Source of the DNA: JAPOXK01 sp965220315
Lineage (GTDB): Bacteria > Chloroflexota > Dehalococcoidia > Bin125
Reading direction: 5' to 3'
Length of the DNA: 64,000 bases
Assembly: GCA_965220315.1 (NCBI GenBank)
Contig: CBDCPP010000002.1
Location: 310,001 to 374,000, forward strand
Shown: one piece after another, positions 8,476-16,363 of the stretch
Layout of the letters: every line of letters starts with the position of its first letter
Numbering within the stretch: the first letter of the stretch is position 1
Translations under genes and position numbers: made by a program
The notes under the pieces: generated by a model
Database searches by the model: none
What the model saw: only the letters and a program-made list of their open reading frames with translations
What the model was told of the DNA's origin: nothing

Positions 8476-9353
8476 GACAGGTACCCGCCGATGATCGGTG
8501 CGAGGTCCTGCTTGGTCTGTTCCGGTATTCGGTCCCGCTCCGTGACGATCGCCGCCGCCAACGCGCCCCGGGCGGTGCTGCGCCAGTCGGCGGGGAGTTC
8601 TTCAATCACGCCTGCAACGATCTGCTGGGCGCTCTCGACGTTTGCGCGGAGGTTGCGTACCACCATATCAGCGCTCACGTCGTCTTCTCCTTCACGCCAG
8701 ACGTCGTAGTCGGTTGCGGTTGCGAGCATGGCGTACGCGATCTCGGCCTCGCGCGCCAGTTTCGCTTCGGGGATCACCGTCATCCCGATGATGGACGCGC
8801 CCCACGACCGGTATAGGTGAGACTCCGCGCACGTCGAAAATAACGGGCCCTCGATGCACACGTAGCACCCGCCTCGGTGCAATCGTTGGCCCCGCGCTTC
8901 CCCGCCCGCCGCAAGTCGCTCGCTGAGGTCGGGGCAGAACGGGTCGGCGAAGCCCACGTGTGCCACGATCCCGTTTCCGAAGAAGCTAGTCGGCCGCGTG
9001 TGCCGTGTACGGTCGATGATCTGATCCGGAACTACCATATCCCTCGGTGCGATGGCTTCTCGCAGCGATCCCACCGCGCTCACGGCGATGATTCCTTCCA
9101 CCCCCATCGACTTCAGCGCCCATAGGTTCGCTCGCGCGGGGATCTCCTGCGGGAGCAACCAATGTCCACGCCCGTGCCGAGGCAAGAACGCCACGCGCTC
9201 GCCGTGTAACGTGCCGACGACGATGGCATCGCTCGGTCGTCCGAACGGTGTCTCAGGATTCCATTCCTTCCGCTCCGCCAGCTCCGCCATGTCGTAGAAT
9301 CCCGAACCGCCGATCACCGCCAGACGTGCGGCAGGGATGGCGCCGCTAGACAT
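8472..9353 (-). CDS. mtnP: S-methyl-5'-thioadenosine phosphorylase
   Basis: A 293-residue member of the MTAP/PNP family that phosphorolyses methylthioadenosine to adenine and methylthioribose-1-phosphate. Support comes from LAVIGGSGFYDM at the N-terminus, FLPRHGRGHWLLPQEIPARANLW (phosphate and nucleoside site), AVGSLREAIAPRDMVVPDQIIDRT and the base-site region IGMTVIPEAKLAREAEI. It overlaps mtnA by 8 bases and the GNAT gene by 4. Its products feed the two flanking enzymes, MtnA (the sugar phosphate) and Apt (adenine). Confidence 0.92.
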   Translation of the reverse strand: MSSGAIPAARLAVIGGSGFYDMAELAERKEWNPETPFGRPSDAIVVGTLHGERVAFLPRHGRGHWLLPQEIPARANLWALKSMGVEGIIAVSAVGSLREAIAPRDMVVPDQIIDRTRHTRPTSFFGNGIVAHVGFADPFCPDLSERLAAGGEARGQRLHRGGCYVCIEGPLFSTCAESHLYRSWGASIIGMTVIPEAKLAREAEIAYAMLATATDYDVWREGEDDVSADMVVRNLRANVESAQQIVAGVIEELPADWRSTARGALAAAIVTERDRIPEQTKQDLAPIIGGYLS

Positions 9354-10389
9354 GCAACGCTCTCGCCCGAGCGGCGGCGCGCAGTGATTCGCGATAGGGT
9401 GCTCGGTGCAGACCGCACTCTGTCACGATCGCGCTCACCAGCCTGCCCGGCGTGACGTCGAAAGCGGGATTTTCTACGGACACGTTGGCCGGCGCCGTTC
9501 GGATGCCAGCGAAGCAAGTCACTTCCTCGGCGCCGCGCTGCTCAATCGGGATCGCGTCGCCGTGCGGCGTGTCGAGGTCTACCGTGCTCCAAGGCGCCGC
9601 GACGTAGAACGGCACGCCATGCGCCTCCGCCATCACGGCGAGCCCGTACGTTCCCACCTTATTCGCGACATCCCCGTTCGCCGCAATTCGGTCCGCACCT
9701 ACGATCACCGCAGTCAGTTTCCTCCGCGCGAACAGACTCGCCGCCGCCGCGTCACTGAGAAGCTTCACATGGAACCCTTCCTGCAACAACTCCCAGGTCG
9801 TGAGGCGGGCGCCTTGGAGCAGCGGGCGGCTTTCGCTCACGAAGATGGTGTGCGCCTTGCCGCTGCTGCGGGCCGCGCGCAGTACTCCCAACGCCGTGCC
9901 GTATCCGCCCGTCGCCAGCGCGCCGGCGTTGCAATGCGTCAGGACGCCGCCGCGATCCGGCAGCAGATCTGCGCCCAGCTCACCGATGCGATGGTTTGCT
10001 GCCACATCCTCGGCGTGAATCGCCTTCGCCTCCGCCAGCGCCGAACGCCGCAGGGCTTCCACGGTGCTCGCCTCGTGCGTGGCGCGTAGAGTCCGCTCGA
10101 CCGCCCACGCGAGGTTTACCGCCGTCGGTCGCGTGGCTCGGAGTTGGGCTGCCGTCTCCGTTAACCGCACTCGCAGCGAGGCGGGGTCGTCTGGTCCCGT
10201 CCACGCGGCGGCGGCCAGCGCGTAGGCTGCGGCGATGCCGATGGCCGGCGCGCCCCGCACTTGCAGCGTTTGGATCGCTTCCGCGATCGTGCTTGGGTCG
10301 CTGGTCTCGATGAACCGCACCTCTCCGGGCAGCGCGGTCTGATCGAGGAATCGCACCCGGCCAGCCCGCCACTCAATGGTCGGCGGCAA
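9346..10389 (-). CDS. mtnA: Methylthioribose-1-phosphate isomerase
   Basis: MtnA converts methylthioribose-1-phosphate to methylthioribulose-1-phosphate in methionine salvage. Family blocks seen are IEWRAGRVRFLDQTALPGE, LQVRGAPAIGIAAAYALA, LTHCNAGALATGGYGTALG with its active-site Cys, and VIVGADRIAANGDVANKVGTY. The open frame extends to a GTG at 10500, but that codon and the first 13 or so codons lie inside the SAM-I riboswitch aptamer. The start is therefore placed at TTG 10389, giving 347 residues and the family's usual beginning. The exact start is uncertain. It is the first gene of the SAM-cycle operon and overlaps mtnP. Confidence 0.9.
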   Translation of the reverse strand: MPPTIEWRAGRVRFLDQTALPGEVRFIETSDPSTIAEAIQTLQVRGAPAIGIAAAYALAAAAWTGPDDPASLRVRLTETAAQLRATRPTAVNLAWAVERTLRATHEASTVEALRRSALAEAKAIHAEDVAANHRIGELGADLLPDRGGVLTHCNAGALATGGYGTALGVLRAARSSGKAHTIFVSESRPLLQGARLTTWELLQEGFHVKLLSDAAAASLFARRKLTAVIVGADRIAANGDVANKVGTYGLAVMAEAHGVPFYVAAPWSTVDLDTPHGDAIPIEQRGAEEVTCFAGIRTAPANVSVENPAFDVTPGRLVSAIVTECGLHRAPYRESLRAAARARALHV

Positions 10390-10435
10390 TCCCTGTCCGG
10401 AGATTTCCTCGCTTGGCAATGAATTCAGGCACTCC

Positions 10436-10463
10436 GCGGTGACCGGGAATGCCCGCGCACCGC
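10436..10463 (-). promoter_or_regulatory. Hairpin following the riboswitch aptamer (candidate expression platform)
   Basis: Read on the - strand, a GC-rich hairpin pairs GCGGTG with CACCGC, then CGGG with CCCG around a CATT loop. It begins two bases inside the 3' strand of the aptamer's P1 helix, so hairpin and P1 compete at their edge. No run of T follows. It is therefore not a textbook intrinsic terminator and may act on translation or with Rho. Confidence 0.5.
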
Positions 10464-10575
10464 TTTCATCCTCAGACGTCAAGTCTGCCGGGCTTGGCAC
10501 CGTGCCGGCCTGTCGGTGGTCGGCCGGTTGCCGGGCTTCGTTGGGCCGGATCCCTCCACCACTCGCGATGAAAGC
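10462..10575 (-). promoter_or_regulatory. SAM-I (S-box) riboswitch aptamer
   Basis: On the - strand this 114-nt leader carries the S-box signature in order. The P1 5' strand is GCTTTCATC, followed by GAGTGGTGGAGGGATCC, GGCCCAACGAAGCCCGGCAACC (shown here in two parts: GGCCCAACGAAG then CCCGGCAACC), a variable P3 arm, the GGTGCCAA segment, a P4 stem-loop, and the P1 3' strand GATGAAAGC, perfectly complementary to the 5' strand. These match the conserved core of the SAM-I family. It lies between the promoter at 10596-10624 and mtnA. It should down-regulate mtnA-mtnP-GNAT-ahcY-metK when SAM is abundant. Confidence 0.93.
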
Positions 10576-10595
10576 CGCGATCGATCGTTGTTGCG

Positions 10596-10624
10596 ACCGT
10601 ATGGCTGCTTCCGGCAGCCGTCAA
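10596..10624 (-). promoter_or_regulatory. Promoter of the SAM-cycle operon
   Basis: Read on the - strand, TTGACG (10624-10619) and TACGGT (10601-10596) stand 17 bases apart, a good sigma-70-type pair. The start site would fall near 10589, just ahead of the aptamer. The spacer contains an inverted repeat, GGCTGC-N5-GCAGCC (10603-10619), which might be an operator. No experimental support is available. Confidence 0.6.
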
Positions 10625-10718
10625 GCTGCCCACTCCTCTGCGACGGTCGGTCCCTCGTTGGGGCTATGAAGGGATCGGAAACGGCACGGTCGGTCTCCCA
10701 CCGCCAGTCGAAAACCCG

Positions 10719-11249
10719 CTACGAATCCTCGTCGTATCGCAGGAGCACGTCCAAGCGATAGTGCCGCAGCCGCGCACGTCCCTGGAGCGCGCCCAGCTCT
10801 ACCAGAAAGGCCAGCGCGTGGACCTCCGCTCCCGTCCGTTCCACTAGCTTGCTGGCCGCCAACGCCGTGCCGCCCGTCGCGAGCAAGTCGTCGACAATTA
10901 AGACGCGCTGGCCGGATCGCAGCGCGTCTTGGTGGATCTCCAAGGTGCCCGTCCCGTACTCCAGCGCGTACTTTTCGACGTGCCGTTCCGCCGGGAGCTT
11001 GCCCGGCTTCCGTATGGGCACGAAGCTGAGCCCCAGCCGCTCCGCGAGCGGCGCGCCGAAAATGAATCCACGAGACTCAATGCCGACCACCGCGTCGAGC
11101 TGTGCGTCGCGGTACGTCGTAGCCAGCCAATCCACTACCTCGTGGAATGCGGCCGCGTCCGCGAGCAGCGGCGTGATGTCTCGGAACAGGATCCCCGGCT
11201 GGGGGAAGTCCGGTACGTCGCGGATCAAGGCCTTGAGATCGTCGCGCAT
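10719..11249 (-). CDS. apt: Adenine phosphoribosyltransferase
   Basis: The 176-residue enzyme converts adenine plus PRPP to AMP. The PRPP-binding loop is VLIVDDLLATGGTA (about residues 117-130), and the N-terminal block is IRDVPDFPQPGILFRDITPLL, both typical of Apt. VVGIESRGFIFGAPLA is the adenine-side motif. It lies upstream of the mtnA riboswitch in the same orientation, separated by about 95 bases from that promoter. It may be co-expressed or separately expressed with the salvage operon. Functionally it recycles the adenine that MtnP releases. Confidence 0.95.
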   Translation of the reverse strand: MRDDLKALIRDVPDFPQPGILFRDITPLLADAAAFHEVVDWLATTYRDAQLDAVVGIESRGFIFGAPLAERLGLSFVPIRKPGKLPAERHVEKYALEYGTGTLEIHQDALRSGQRVLIVDDLLATGGTALAASKLVERTGAEVHALAFLVELGALQGRARLRHYRLDVLLRYDEDS

Positions 11250-11351
11250 CCTAACCTCGGACCGACCAGGCCCGCGATAGGCTATGGACGCTGATCTGGC
11301 CCGTCAATTTGTGCTGAGGCCCCTTGCCGAGGAGGGCGATAAGATATCGGG

Positions 11352-12650
11352 ATGAACGACAGATGCGCTGGCCGGCCGCGCGGCATTCGCTGCTTCACGA
11401 GGTTGGCGGGACTGATTGCGCTGGTGTCGTTCACCGGCGTCGTGATCTTGGCGGCTTGCGGCGGCAACCCCAACGAGACGGTCGGCGCGGACGAGTTCAT
11501 CCGCACCGCGCCGGCCAGCAGCGAACTTGCCGCCGGCGACTCGATCGATGCTCGTGAAGAGGACGATGCTCGTGAGGAGGACGATACCGGCGAGGAAGAC
11601 GACGCTCCCGTTCCGGAACCGTCGGATCTTTCTCCTCGGTCCGACCCTATTACGTCCGACGACTCCGATGACTTCGGCGGCTTTGATGACATCGACCTCG
11701 CCGATAACATCGTCCGTCGCTATCTCAACGACGCCTATCGCTTCAGCTTCGATCTCGTTTGTGGCGTGTTCTGCAGCGTCGACACGACCGGCCTCGACCG
11801 CATCCTATTCGTGTCGGACAACGGCCTCGCCTTCATCGACATCTCCGTTCTGAACCCGCCGCTGCTTGGCCTTGAGGCAGGATTGCCCGCGCTGGAAGCG
11901 GAGTGGGACCGGCGGCGCGGCGGCGCACCGGGGTTCAACGTTCTCAGCCGCGAGGACACGGTTCTTCCTTCGGACGGTCAGACGCCGGGACGCTTGATCG
12001 AGTGGGAGGCCGATCGGCGTGCCGCAGGCGGCAACCTCCTGCTGCTCCGCTCGCTGCTCGTGCAGGTCGGCCCGCTGGCTTATTTCATTGAGACCGGCGC
12101 CGACGCCGAAGAGCTGCCCAACGTCGAGGCCGACCTGCAAACCGCCGTCGATTCCTTCATCACGACGCCCAACCCCCCAAGCCTCCCGGGCATATATACA
12201 CGGTTCGGCTTCGTCTTCCTCTACGACCACCGCTCCGTCACGACCGAGCTGGGCACGCCGCTCCCTACTTTTGACCTCGGTCTCTTCGAGCAACGCGCCC
12301 TGGACGGCTTGTTGGAGTTGCTCCTGCGGTGGGAAACGATCGGCGAGGAGTTCTTCGACCCGGATGAGGCGGTCGCTCTGCTGGAAGAAGGGCTGATCAG
12401 CTCCGCCGTCGAAGCCACTGAGCTGGAACGCGCCGAACTGCAGCTACTGGACGCGAGCGGCCGGTTTGCCGTGTTCGACGCGGTGCTCCAGGGTGGGATC
12501 ACCGCCGAAGTGGGCCTCTACGCTTGGTACTGCCAAGACAGTAGCCGATCCTTCGTCCTACAATCCCTCAGCCGCGACGATGTGCGCGCCCTGGTGCGGC
12601 CCACGCTCGACGCATTTCGCTGCACCAGTGACGAAGGGCCGGCGCCCTAG
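11352..12650 (+). CDS. Lipoprotein of unknown function with acidic repeat linker
   Basis: The 432-residue product has a lipoprotein signal peptide (hydrophobic LIALVSFTGVVILAACG with lipobox LAAC, Cys about residue 37). It should be anchored outside the membrane. Residues about 67-85 contain three degenerate copies of an acidic repeat (REEDDA, REEDDT, GEEDDA), then an Asp/Pro-rich linker to about 115. The rest (about 120-425) is a globular region with Cys pairs near 139 and 143 (CGVFC) that I do not recognise. It stands alone between apt (divergent) and plsX, 29 bases downstream. No function is assigned. Confidence 0.75.
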   Translation: MNDRCAGRPRGIRCFTRLAGLIALVSFTGVVILAACGGNPNETVGADEFIRTAPASSELAAGDSIDAREEDDAREEDDTGEEDDAPVPEPSDLSPRSDPITSDDSDDFGGFDDIDLADNIVRRYLNDAYRFSFDLVCGVFCSVDTTGLDRILFVSDNGLAFIDISVLNPPLLGLEAGLPALEAEWDRRRGGAPGFNVLSREDTVLPSDGQTPGRLIEWEADRRAAGGNLLLLRSLLVQVGPLAYFIETGADAEELPNVEADLQTAVDSFITTPNPPSLPGIYTRFGFVFLYDHRSVTTELGTPLPTFDLGLFEQRALDGLLELLLRWETIGEEFFDPDEAVALLEEGLISSAVEATELERAELQLLDASGRFAVFDAVLQGGITAEVGLYAWYCQDSSRSFVLQSLSRDDVRALVRPTLDAFRCTSDEGPAP

Positions 12651-12679
12651 CCGCGCGCGGCCGCGAGAACGGAGCATCC

Positions 12680-13765
12680 ATGACCACCATTGCGGTCGAT
12701 GCGATGGGCGGCGACAACGCCCCGGCTGCGATCGTGGAGGGGGCGCTGAGCGCCTCCCGCGATCCGTCGTTGCGGATCCTGCTGGTCGGTCGCCGTGACG
12801 AACTTCGCCCCCTTTTCCCTACGGTTCCCTCCAACCTTCGATTCGTGGACGCCCCCGATGCGGTGGCGATGGACGAATCCGCCTCGGCTTCCATCCGCAG
12901 CAAACCCCGTTCCTCGATCATGGTGGGCTTGGGCTGTGTGAAGGGCGGCGAAGCCGACGCCTTCGTCTCTTTCGGCAACACCGGCGCCGTCGTCGCCGCC
13001 AGCCTCCGGCAGCTCGGCCGCATTCGCGGCGTCGACCGGCCCGCCCTCGGCACTATCTTCCGCAACGCCCGCGGCTCGCGCACCCTGCTGCTGGATGTCG
13101 GCGTCAACGTCGATTGCCGTCCGGAGTACTACGTCCAATTCGCCACGATGGGCCGCGCCTACTTCGAGCGCGTGCTGCACCACGGCAACCCCAGCGTCGG
13201 ACTGCTGAACATCGGAGAGGAGCGGGCCAAGGGCAATCAGAGCGCGCTGCGCGCCCACGAGCTCCTCTCCGAGCTGGAGGCCAACTTCATCGGGAACGTG
13301 GAGGGCAAGGAGCTGGTCGGCGGTGCGGCGGACATCGTGGTTACGGATGGCTTCACCGGGAACGTCGCGATCAAGGTGGCGGAGGCCGTCGCTGCGATGC
13401 TGGCTGGCGAGATCCGCGAGTCTCTGATGAGCCGCCCCCACTACAAGCTCGGGGCCTGGATCGCGCGCGGCGCTTTCCGCGGCCTCAAGGCGCGGCTCAA
13501 CTACCAGCGTATCGGCGGCGCCGCCCTCTTCGGCGTCGACGGCGCCGTGCTCATCGGCCACGGCCGCGCCGACGCCGAGGCCGTGGTCAGCGGCATCCGG
13601 ACGACCCGCACCCTGGCCGAGTCCGGCCTCGTGGAGGCCATGCGGGAGGCCTTCGGGGAGGCCCGCTCCCTGCCGGCCCGCCGCTCCCGGCTGCGGCCGA
13701 ATCCCGCGGCGGATCGAAGCAGACCTTCGCCGGAGCACGAGCAAGAGCTGAAGCGGACATCGTAG
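12680..13765 (+). CDS. plsX: Phosphate acyltransferase PlsX
   Basis: PlsX makes acyl-phosphate from acyl-ACP, the first step of phospholipid synthesis in many bacteria. This 361-residue protein starts with TTIAVDAMGGDNAPAAIVEGA and includes FVSFGNTGAVVAASL, GLLNIGEERAKGN and IVVTDGFTGNVAIKVAEA, all PlsX blocks. The last 30 or so residues are a basic tail without family conservation. The usual partners rpmF, fabH or fabD are not adjacent; thioredoxin follows after a small hairpin. Confidence 0.95.
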   Translation: MTTIAVDAMGGDNAPAAIVEGALSASRDPSLRILLVGRRDELRPLFPTVPSNLRFVDAPDAVAMDESASASIRSKPRSSIMVGLGCVKGGEADAFVSFGNTGAVVAASLRQLGRIRGVDRPALGTIFRNARGSRTLLLDVGVNVDCRPEYYVQFATMGRAYFERVLHHGNPSVGLLNIGEERAKGNQSALRAHELLSELEANFIGNVEGKELVGGAADIVVTDGFTGNVAIKVAEAVAAMLAGEIRESLMSRPHYKLGAWIARGAFRGLKARLNYQRIGGAALFGVDGAVLIGHGRADAEAVVSGIRTTRTLAESGLVEAMREAFGEARSLPARRSRLRPNPAADRSRPSPEHEQELKRTS

Positions 13766-13793
13766 ACGGCGTCGATAGCGGCGGTGACGGACG

Positions 13794-13809
13794 CTGTCGG
13801 AAGCGACAG
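13794..13809. terminator. Hairpin after plsX
   Basis: CTGTCG and CGACAG form a perfect 6-bp stem with a GAAG loop, 29 bases after the plsX stop. There is no following T-run. It could be a weak terminator or a processing/stability element between plsX and trx. Confidence 0.35.
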
Positions 13810-13888
13810 ACGGATGGCGCCGGCCCGCCTAGACTGAGAAGCAGAGCACGATACGTTCGAAGTAAAGTTCCGGAGAGAGGGGTGCGTT

Positions 13889-14215
<327 letters not shown>

Positions 14216-14289
14216 GCCTGGCCGAGGCTGAGGCCCCGCTAGCCCTGCAGCACTCCGCCTCAATCGCCGCGTGCGGTATGGTTGCCGCT

Positions 14290-14387
14290 GGGAGCGGATG
14301 GGGCCCGGTGGCTCTCGCGGTCTTCAAAACCGTTGCGGGGCGGCCCGCGCCGTCCTGGGTGGGTTCGACTCCCATGCGCTCCCGCCA
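14290..14387 (+). tRNA. selC: Selenocysteine tRNA, anticodon TCA
   Basis: The 98-nt cloverleaf is typical of bacterial tRNA-Sec. It has a long acceptor stem (GGGAGCG pairing with CGCTCCC, plus a mismatched eighth pair), a 6-bp D stem with a 4-nt loop (GGGGCC/GGCTCT), and the anticodon loop CTTCAAA with TCA at 14324-14326. A long variable arm (GGGGCGG with CCGTCCT) and a T arm GTGGG-TTCGACT-CCCAT follow. Discriminator G and CCA are encoded (14384-14387). This implies SelA, SelB, SelD and at least one selenoprotein elsewhere in the genome; none of them is in the window. Confidence 0.95.
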
Positions 14388-14415
14388 CCTTTTCTTCGTC
14401 CCATAGGGGTTGGGC

Positions 14416-14697
14416 GTGATCGTCACCACTGTGGCGGTTGTTATCGTGATTCTGATTGCGGCTTGCTCTGGCCCGTCCAGCAAAAAAAAGCCGAGTCAAG
14501 CGAGCCAACGCCAAGAAGAAAACGAATACCCATTCTTAGTTAGTAACTTGACTCTTCACTGCGACGCCCTTACGGAGCTTGGTGCTCCCGGATTCACTGC
14601 CTTTTATATAACTAGTAGCGCCGGAAGCATCTATACCGAAAGGAGGCTCTACGTGTCTAGGTGTCCGTCTTTTCGTCCTATTATAATAATTAGTTAG
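14416..14697 (+). CDS. Small putative lipoprotein, unknown function
   Basis: A 93-residue frame starts with GTG 28 bases after the tRNA-Sec, with AGGGG upstream. An N-terminal hydrophobic stretch (IVTTVAVVIVILIAAC) ends in the lipobox LIAAC, followed by a Lys/Ser/Gln-rich linker. The rest is short, has two further Cys residues, and matches nothing I recognise. Base composition is visibly more AT-rich than the surrounding genes. The next gene starts one base after its stop, so the two were probably acquired together. It could be a remnant of a longer gene. Confidence 0.5.
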   Translation: MIVTTVAVVIVILIAACSGPSSKKKPSQASQRQEENEYPFLVSNLTLHCDALTELGAPGFTAFYITSSAGSIYTERRLYVSRCPSFRPIIIIS

Positions 14698-14698
14698 G

Positions 14699-15220
14699 GT
14701 GCTTACATACTCACTCATTCTTGCGTGCAGTGTTTACCTTGCTGTTCAATGTTCATCTCCAGTGCCAGAAGTCCCGGTGTCCCCTCTGGTACCAGTGCAT
14801 TCGTGCTTAGCGGACGACTACGACCGGGATGAGTGGGGAAGTTACCCAAGAGTGTCCGCTAGCGCGACGCCGACCTGGACGACAGCAGCTGATGTGGTCA
14901 AGGACGAGAGTCTTACGCAAGACCATCACGTGGCGCTTAAGGATGCGCACATGTCTGGCGGATGTGACTGGTCAGCGGCGCAGAAGGATCGCTTCTCTAG
15001 TGATGCAGCGAATTTGAATCAGACGACACGCTCGTTCAACTCCAGCAAGGGGAGCCGGACTCCCGATCAACTGACGGGAATCGCGGTACGGATCATCGAC
15101 ACGAATGCGGAGAAGTGTGAGTATTCTGAACAGCATGTGTCCGTCAAGAGCGCGTACGGTCTAACCATGACGGCCACGGAGCAGGTAATCGTTACAGCCT
15201 GGTTAGCCTTTTGCTCATGA
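14699..15220 (+). CDS. Exported HNH endonuclease-family protein (DUF1524-like)
   Basis: The 173-residue product begins at GTG with a lipoprotein-like or secretory N-terminus (SLILACSVYLAVQC). The C-terminal part resembles the small HNH/DUF1524 proteins: YDRDEWG, then DHHVALKDAHMSGGCDW (first catalytic His pair), the helix KDRFSSDAANLNQT and a last FNSSKGSRTPDQ. Cys residues around the motif probably form disulfides, consistent with an exported nuclease. It is AT-richer than its neighbours and sits directly downstream of tRNA-Sec, which suggests horizontal acquisition. Whether it is an active nuclease is not proven. Confidence 0.7.
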   Translation: MLTYSLILACSVYLAVQCSSPVPEVPVSPLVPVHSCLADDYDRDEWGSYPRVSASATPTWTTAADVVKDESLTQDHHVALKDAHMSGGCDWSAAQKDRFSSDAANLNQTTRSFNSSKGSRTPDQLTGIAVRIIDTNAEKCEYSEQHVSVKSAYGLTMTATEQVIVTAWLAFCS

Positions 15221-15270
15221 TCTGATACAAGAGCACTTCTTCGAAGAAGCGCAAAGACTGGAAATACCTA

Positions 15271-15336
15271 ACGAAAAGGAAAAAGGAGTAGCTGCACACA
15301 GCGGTGTGGTTACGATTCGATACAATTCCTTTTCGT
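15271..15336. repeat. Nested inverted repeats downstream of the HNH gene
   Basis: ACGAAAAGGAA (15271-15281) is perfectly complementary to TTCCTTTTCGT (15326-15336). Inside the 44-base loop, CACAC-AGCG-GTGTG (15295-15308) forms a second hairpin. A separate palindrome, CTTCTTCGAAGAAG, lies at 15236-15249. The segment is AT-rich and ends the foreign-looking islet. It may be a terminator, a structured RNA, or a mobile element end. Confidence 0.55.
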
Positions 15337-15392
15337 AGCGTTGCATCGACAGGCCTCGGAGGCCGCTGGCGCTTGTGAGTGGAGGACCATCC

Positions 15393-16361
15393 ATGGAAAA
15401 GCCAGGAATCTTCGTCTACGCGGTGCCGGGGCAGCGCAAGGCGCTGATCGAGGTCGCGCGGGAGCTGGACCGGCGCGGCTTCCCCTTCCTCTATGCCAGC
15501 CACGGCTCCGCGCCCGCGATCGATCCGGACACGGCCTCCGAGCACGTCGTCCGCCCCTACGGGGGGACGGCCGTGTGGCAGGACGCGCTCACCCACGCCC
15601 TGGCGCTCGGCATGGCCACGGAGCGCATCACGATCGCCACGGCGATCGAGGTCACCTACCATCGTATGCCGCACGAGATGGTCGCCATCGCCAACTACAT
15701 CAACGAGGTTTGCGCCGACCGCTTCATCCTCGGCATCGGCCCCGGCCACAGTGAGATCCTCAGCCCCTTCCAGGTGACGATGGAGAAGCCGCTGGTCCAC
15801 ATGCGCCGCTACGTCGAGGAGATGCGCGCCAGCGCGGGGGGCGGCCCCATGCCGCGCCTGGTCTTCGCCGCCCTGCGCCAGAAGATGGTGGCGCTCGCCG
15901 GTGAGCTGGCCGACGGCGTGATCTGGGCCAACTGCTGCCGCTCCCAGCTCGCGCGCTCGCTGAGCGTCGTGCCCGAGGCCAAGCGCCAGGGCTTCATCGT
16001 GGGCGATGTCGCGCCCGCTTACGTCTCCGAGGACCGCGGCGAGGCGCTGGCCGCCGTGCGCCTGGCCCTCACCAACTACATGACCCTCACGAACTACCAG
16101 AACTACTTCATCGAGTGCGGCTACGGGGACGAGGTGGAGCAGGCCCGCGCCGCCATCGCCCGCGACGACCATGCTGCCGTGGCCGCCGCCGTCTCCGAGC
16201 GCATGGCCGACGATATCGGCGTCTACGGCACGCCGGCGGACGTGCGCAAGCGCGTGGCCGCTTTCCAGGAGGCGGGCATGAATCAGCTCAGCCTCTCCAC
16301 CACGTTCCACAGCCGGGATCAGGCCAAGGCGATCATGCGGGTCGCCGCCGCCTTCGACTGA
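15393..16361 (+). CDS. LLM-class flavin-dependent oxidoreductase
   Basis: A 322-residue member of the luciferase-like monooxygenase family, in which many Chloroflexota and actinobacterial members use coenzyme F420. Recognisable are an N-terminal TIM-barrel strand, ERITIATAIEVTYHRMPHEMVAIANYINEV, DRFILGIGPGHSEIL, and the late LAGELADGVIWANC. The open frame starts at GTG 15375, but ATG 15393 has GGAGGA 8 bases upstream and is preferred. The substrate is unknown. The cofactor (F420 or FMN) cannot be told from the sequence alone. Confidence 0.85.
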   Translation: MEKPGIFVYAVPGQRKALIEVARELDRRGFPFLYASHGSAPAIDPDTASEHVVRPYGGTAVWQDALTHALALGMATERITIATAIEVTYHRMPHEMVAIANYINEVCADRFILGIGPGHSEILSPFQVTMEKPLVHMRRYVEEMRASAGGGPMPRLVFAALRQKMVALAGELADGVIWANCCRSQLARSLSVVPEAKRQGFIVGDVAPAYVSEDRGEALAAVRLALTNYMTLTNYQNYFIECGYGDEVEQARAAIARDDHAAVAAAVSERMADDIGVYGTPADVRKRVAAFQEAGMNQLSLSTTFHSRDQAKAIMRVAAAFD

Positions 16362-16363
16362 GC

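Noticed and set aside
12647..13744. A 365-codon - strand frame opposite plsX
   Set aside because: It mirrors plsX on the other strand, and the plsX motifs are unambiguous.
14281..14387. The tRNA read as tRNA-Ser because of the long variable arm
   Set aside because: The anticodon is TCA (reads UGA), and the 6-bp D stem and 98-nt length are those of tRNA-Sec.
15236..15336. Nested repeats taken as a CRISPR or MITE
   Set aside because: There is only one repeat pair and no spacer series, no target duplication and no second copy in the window.
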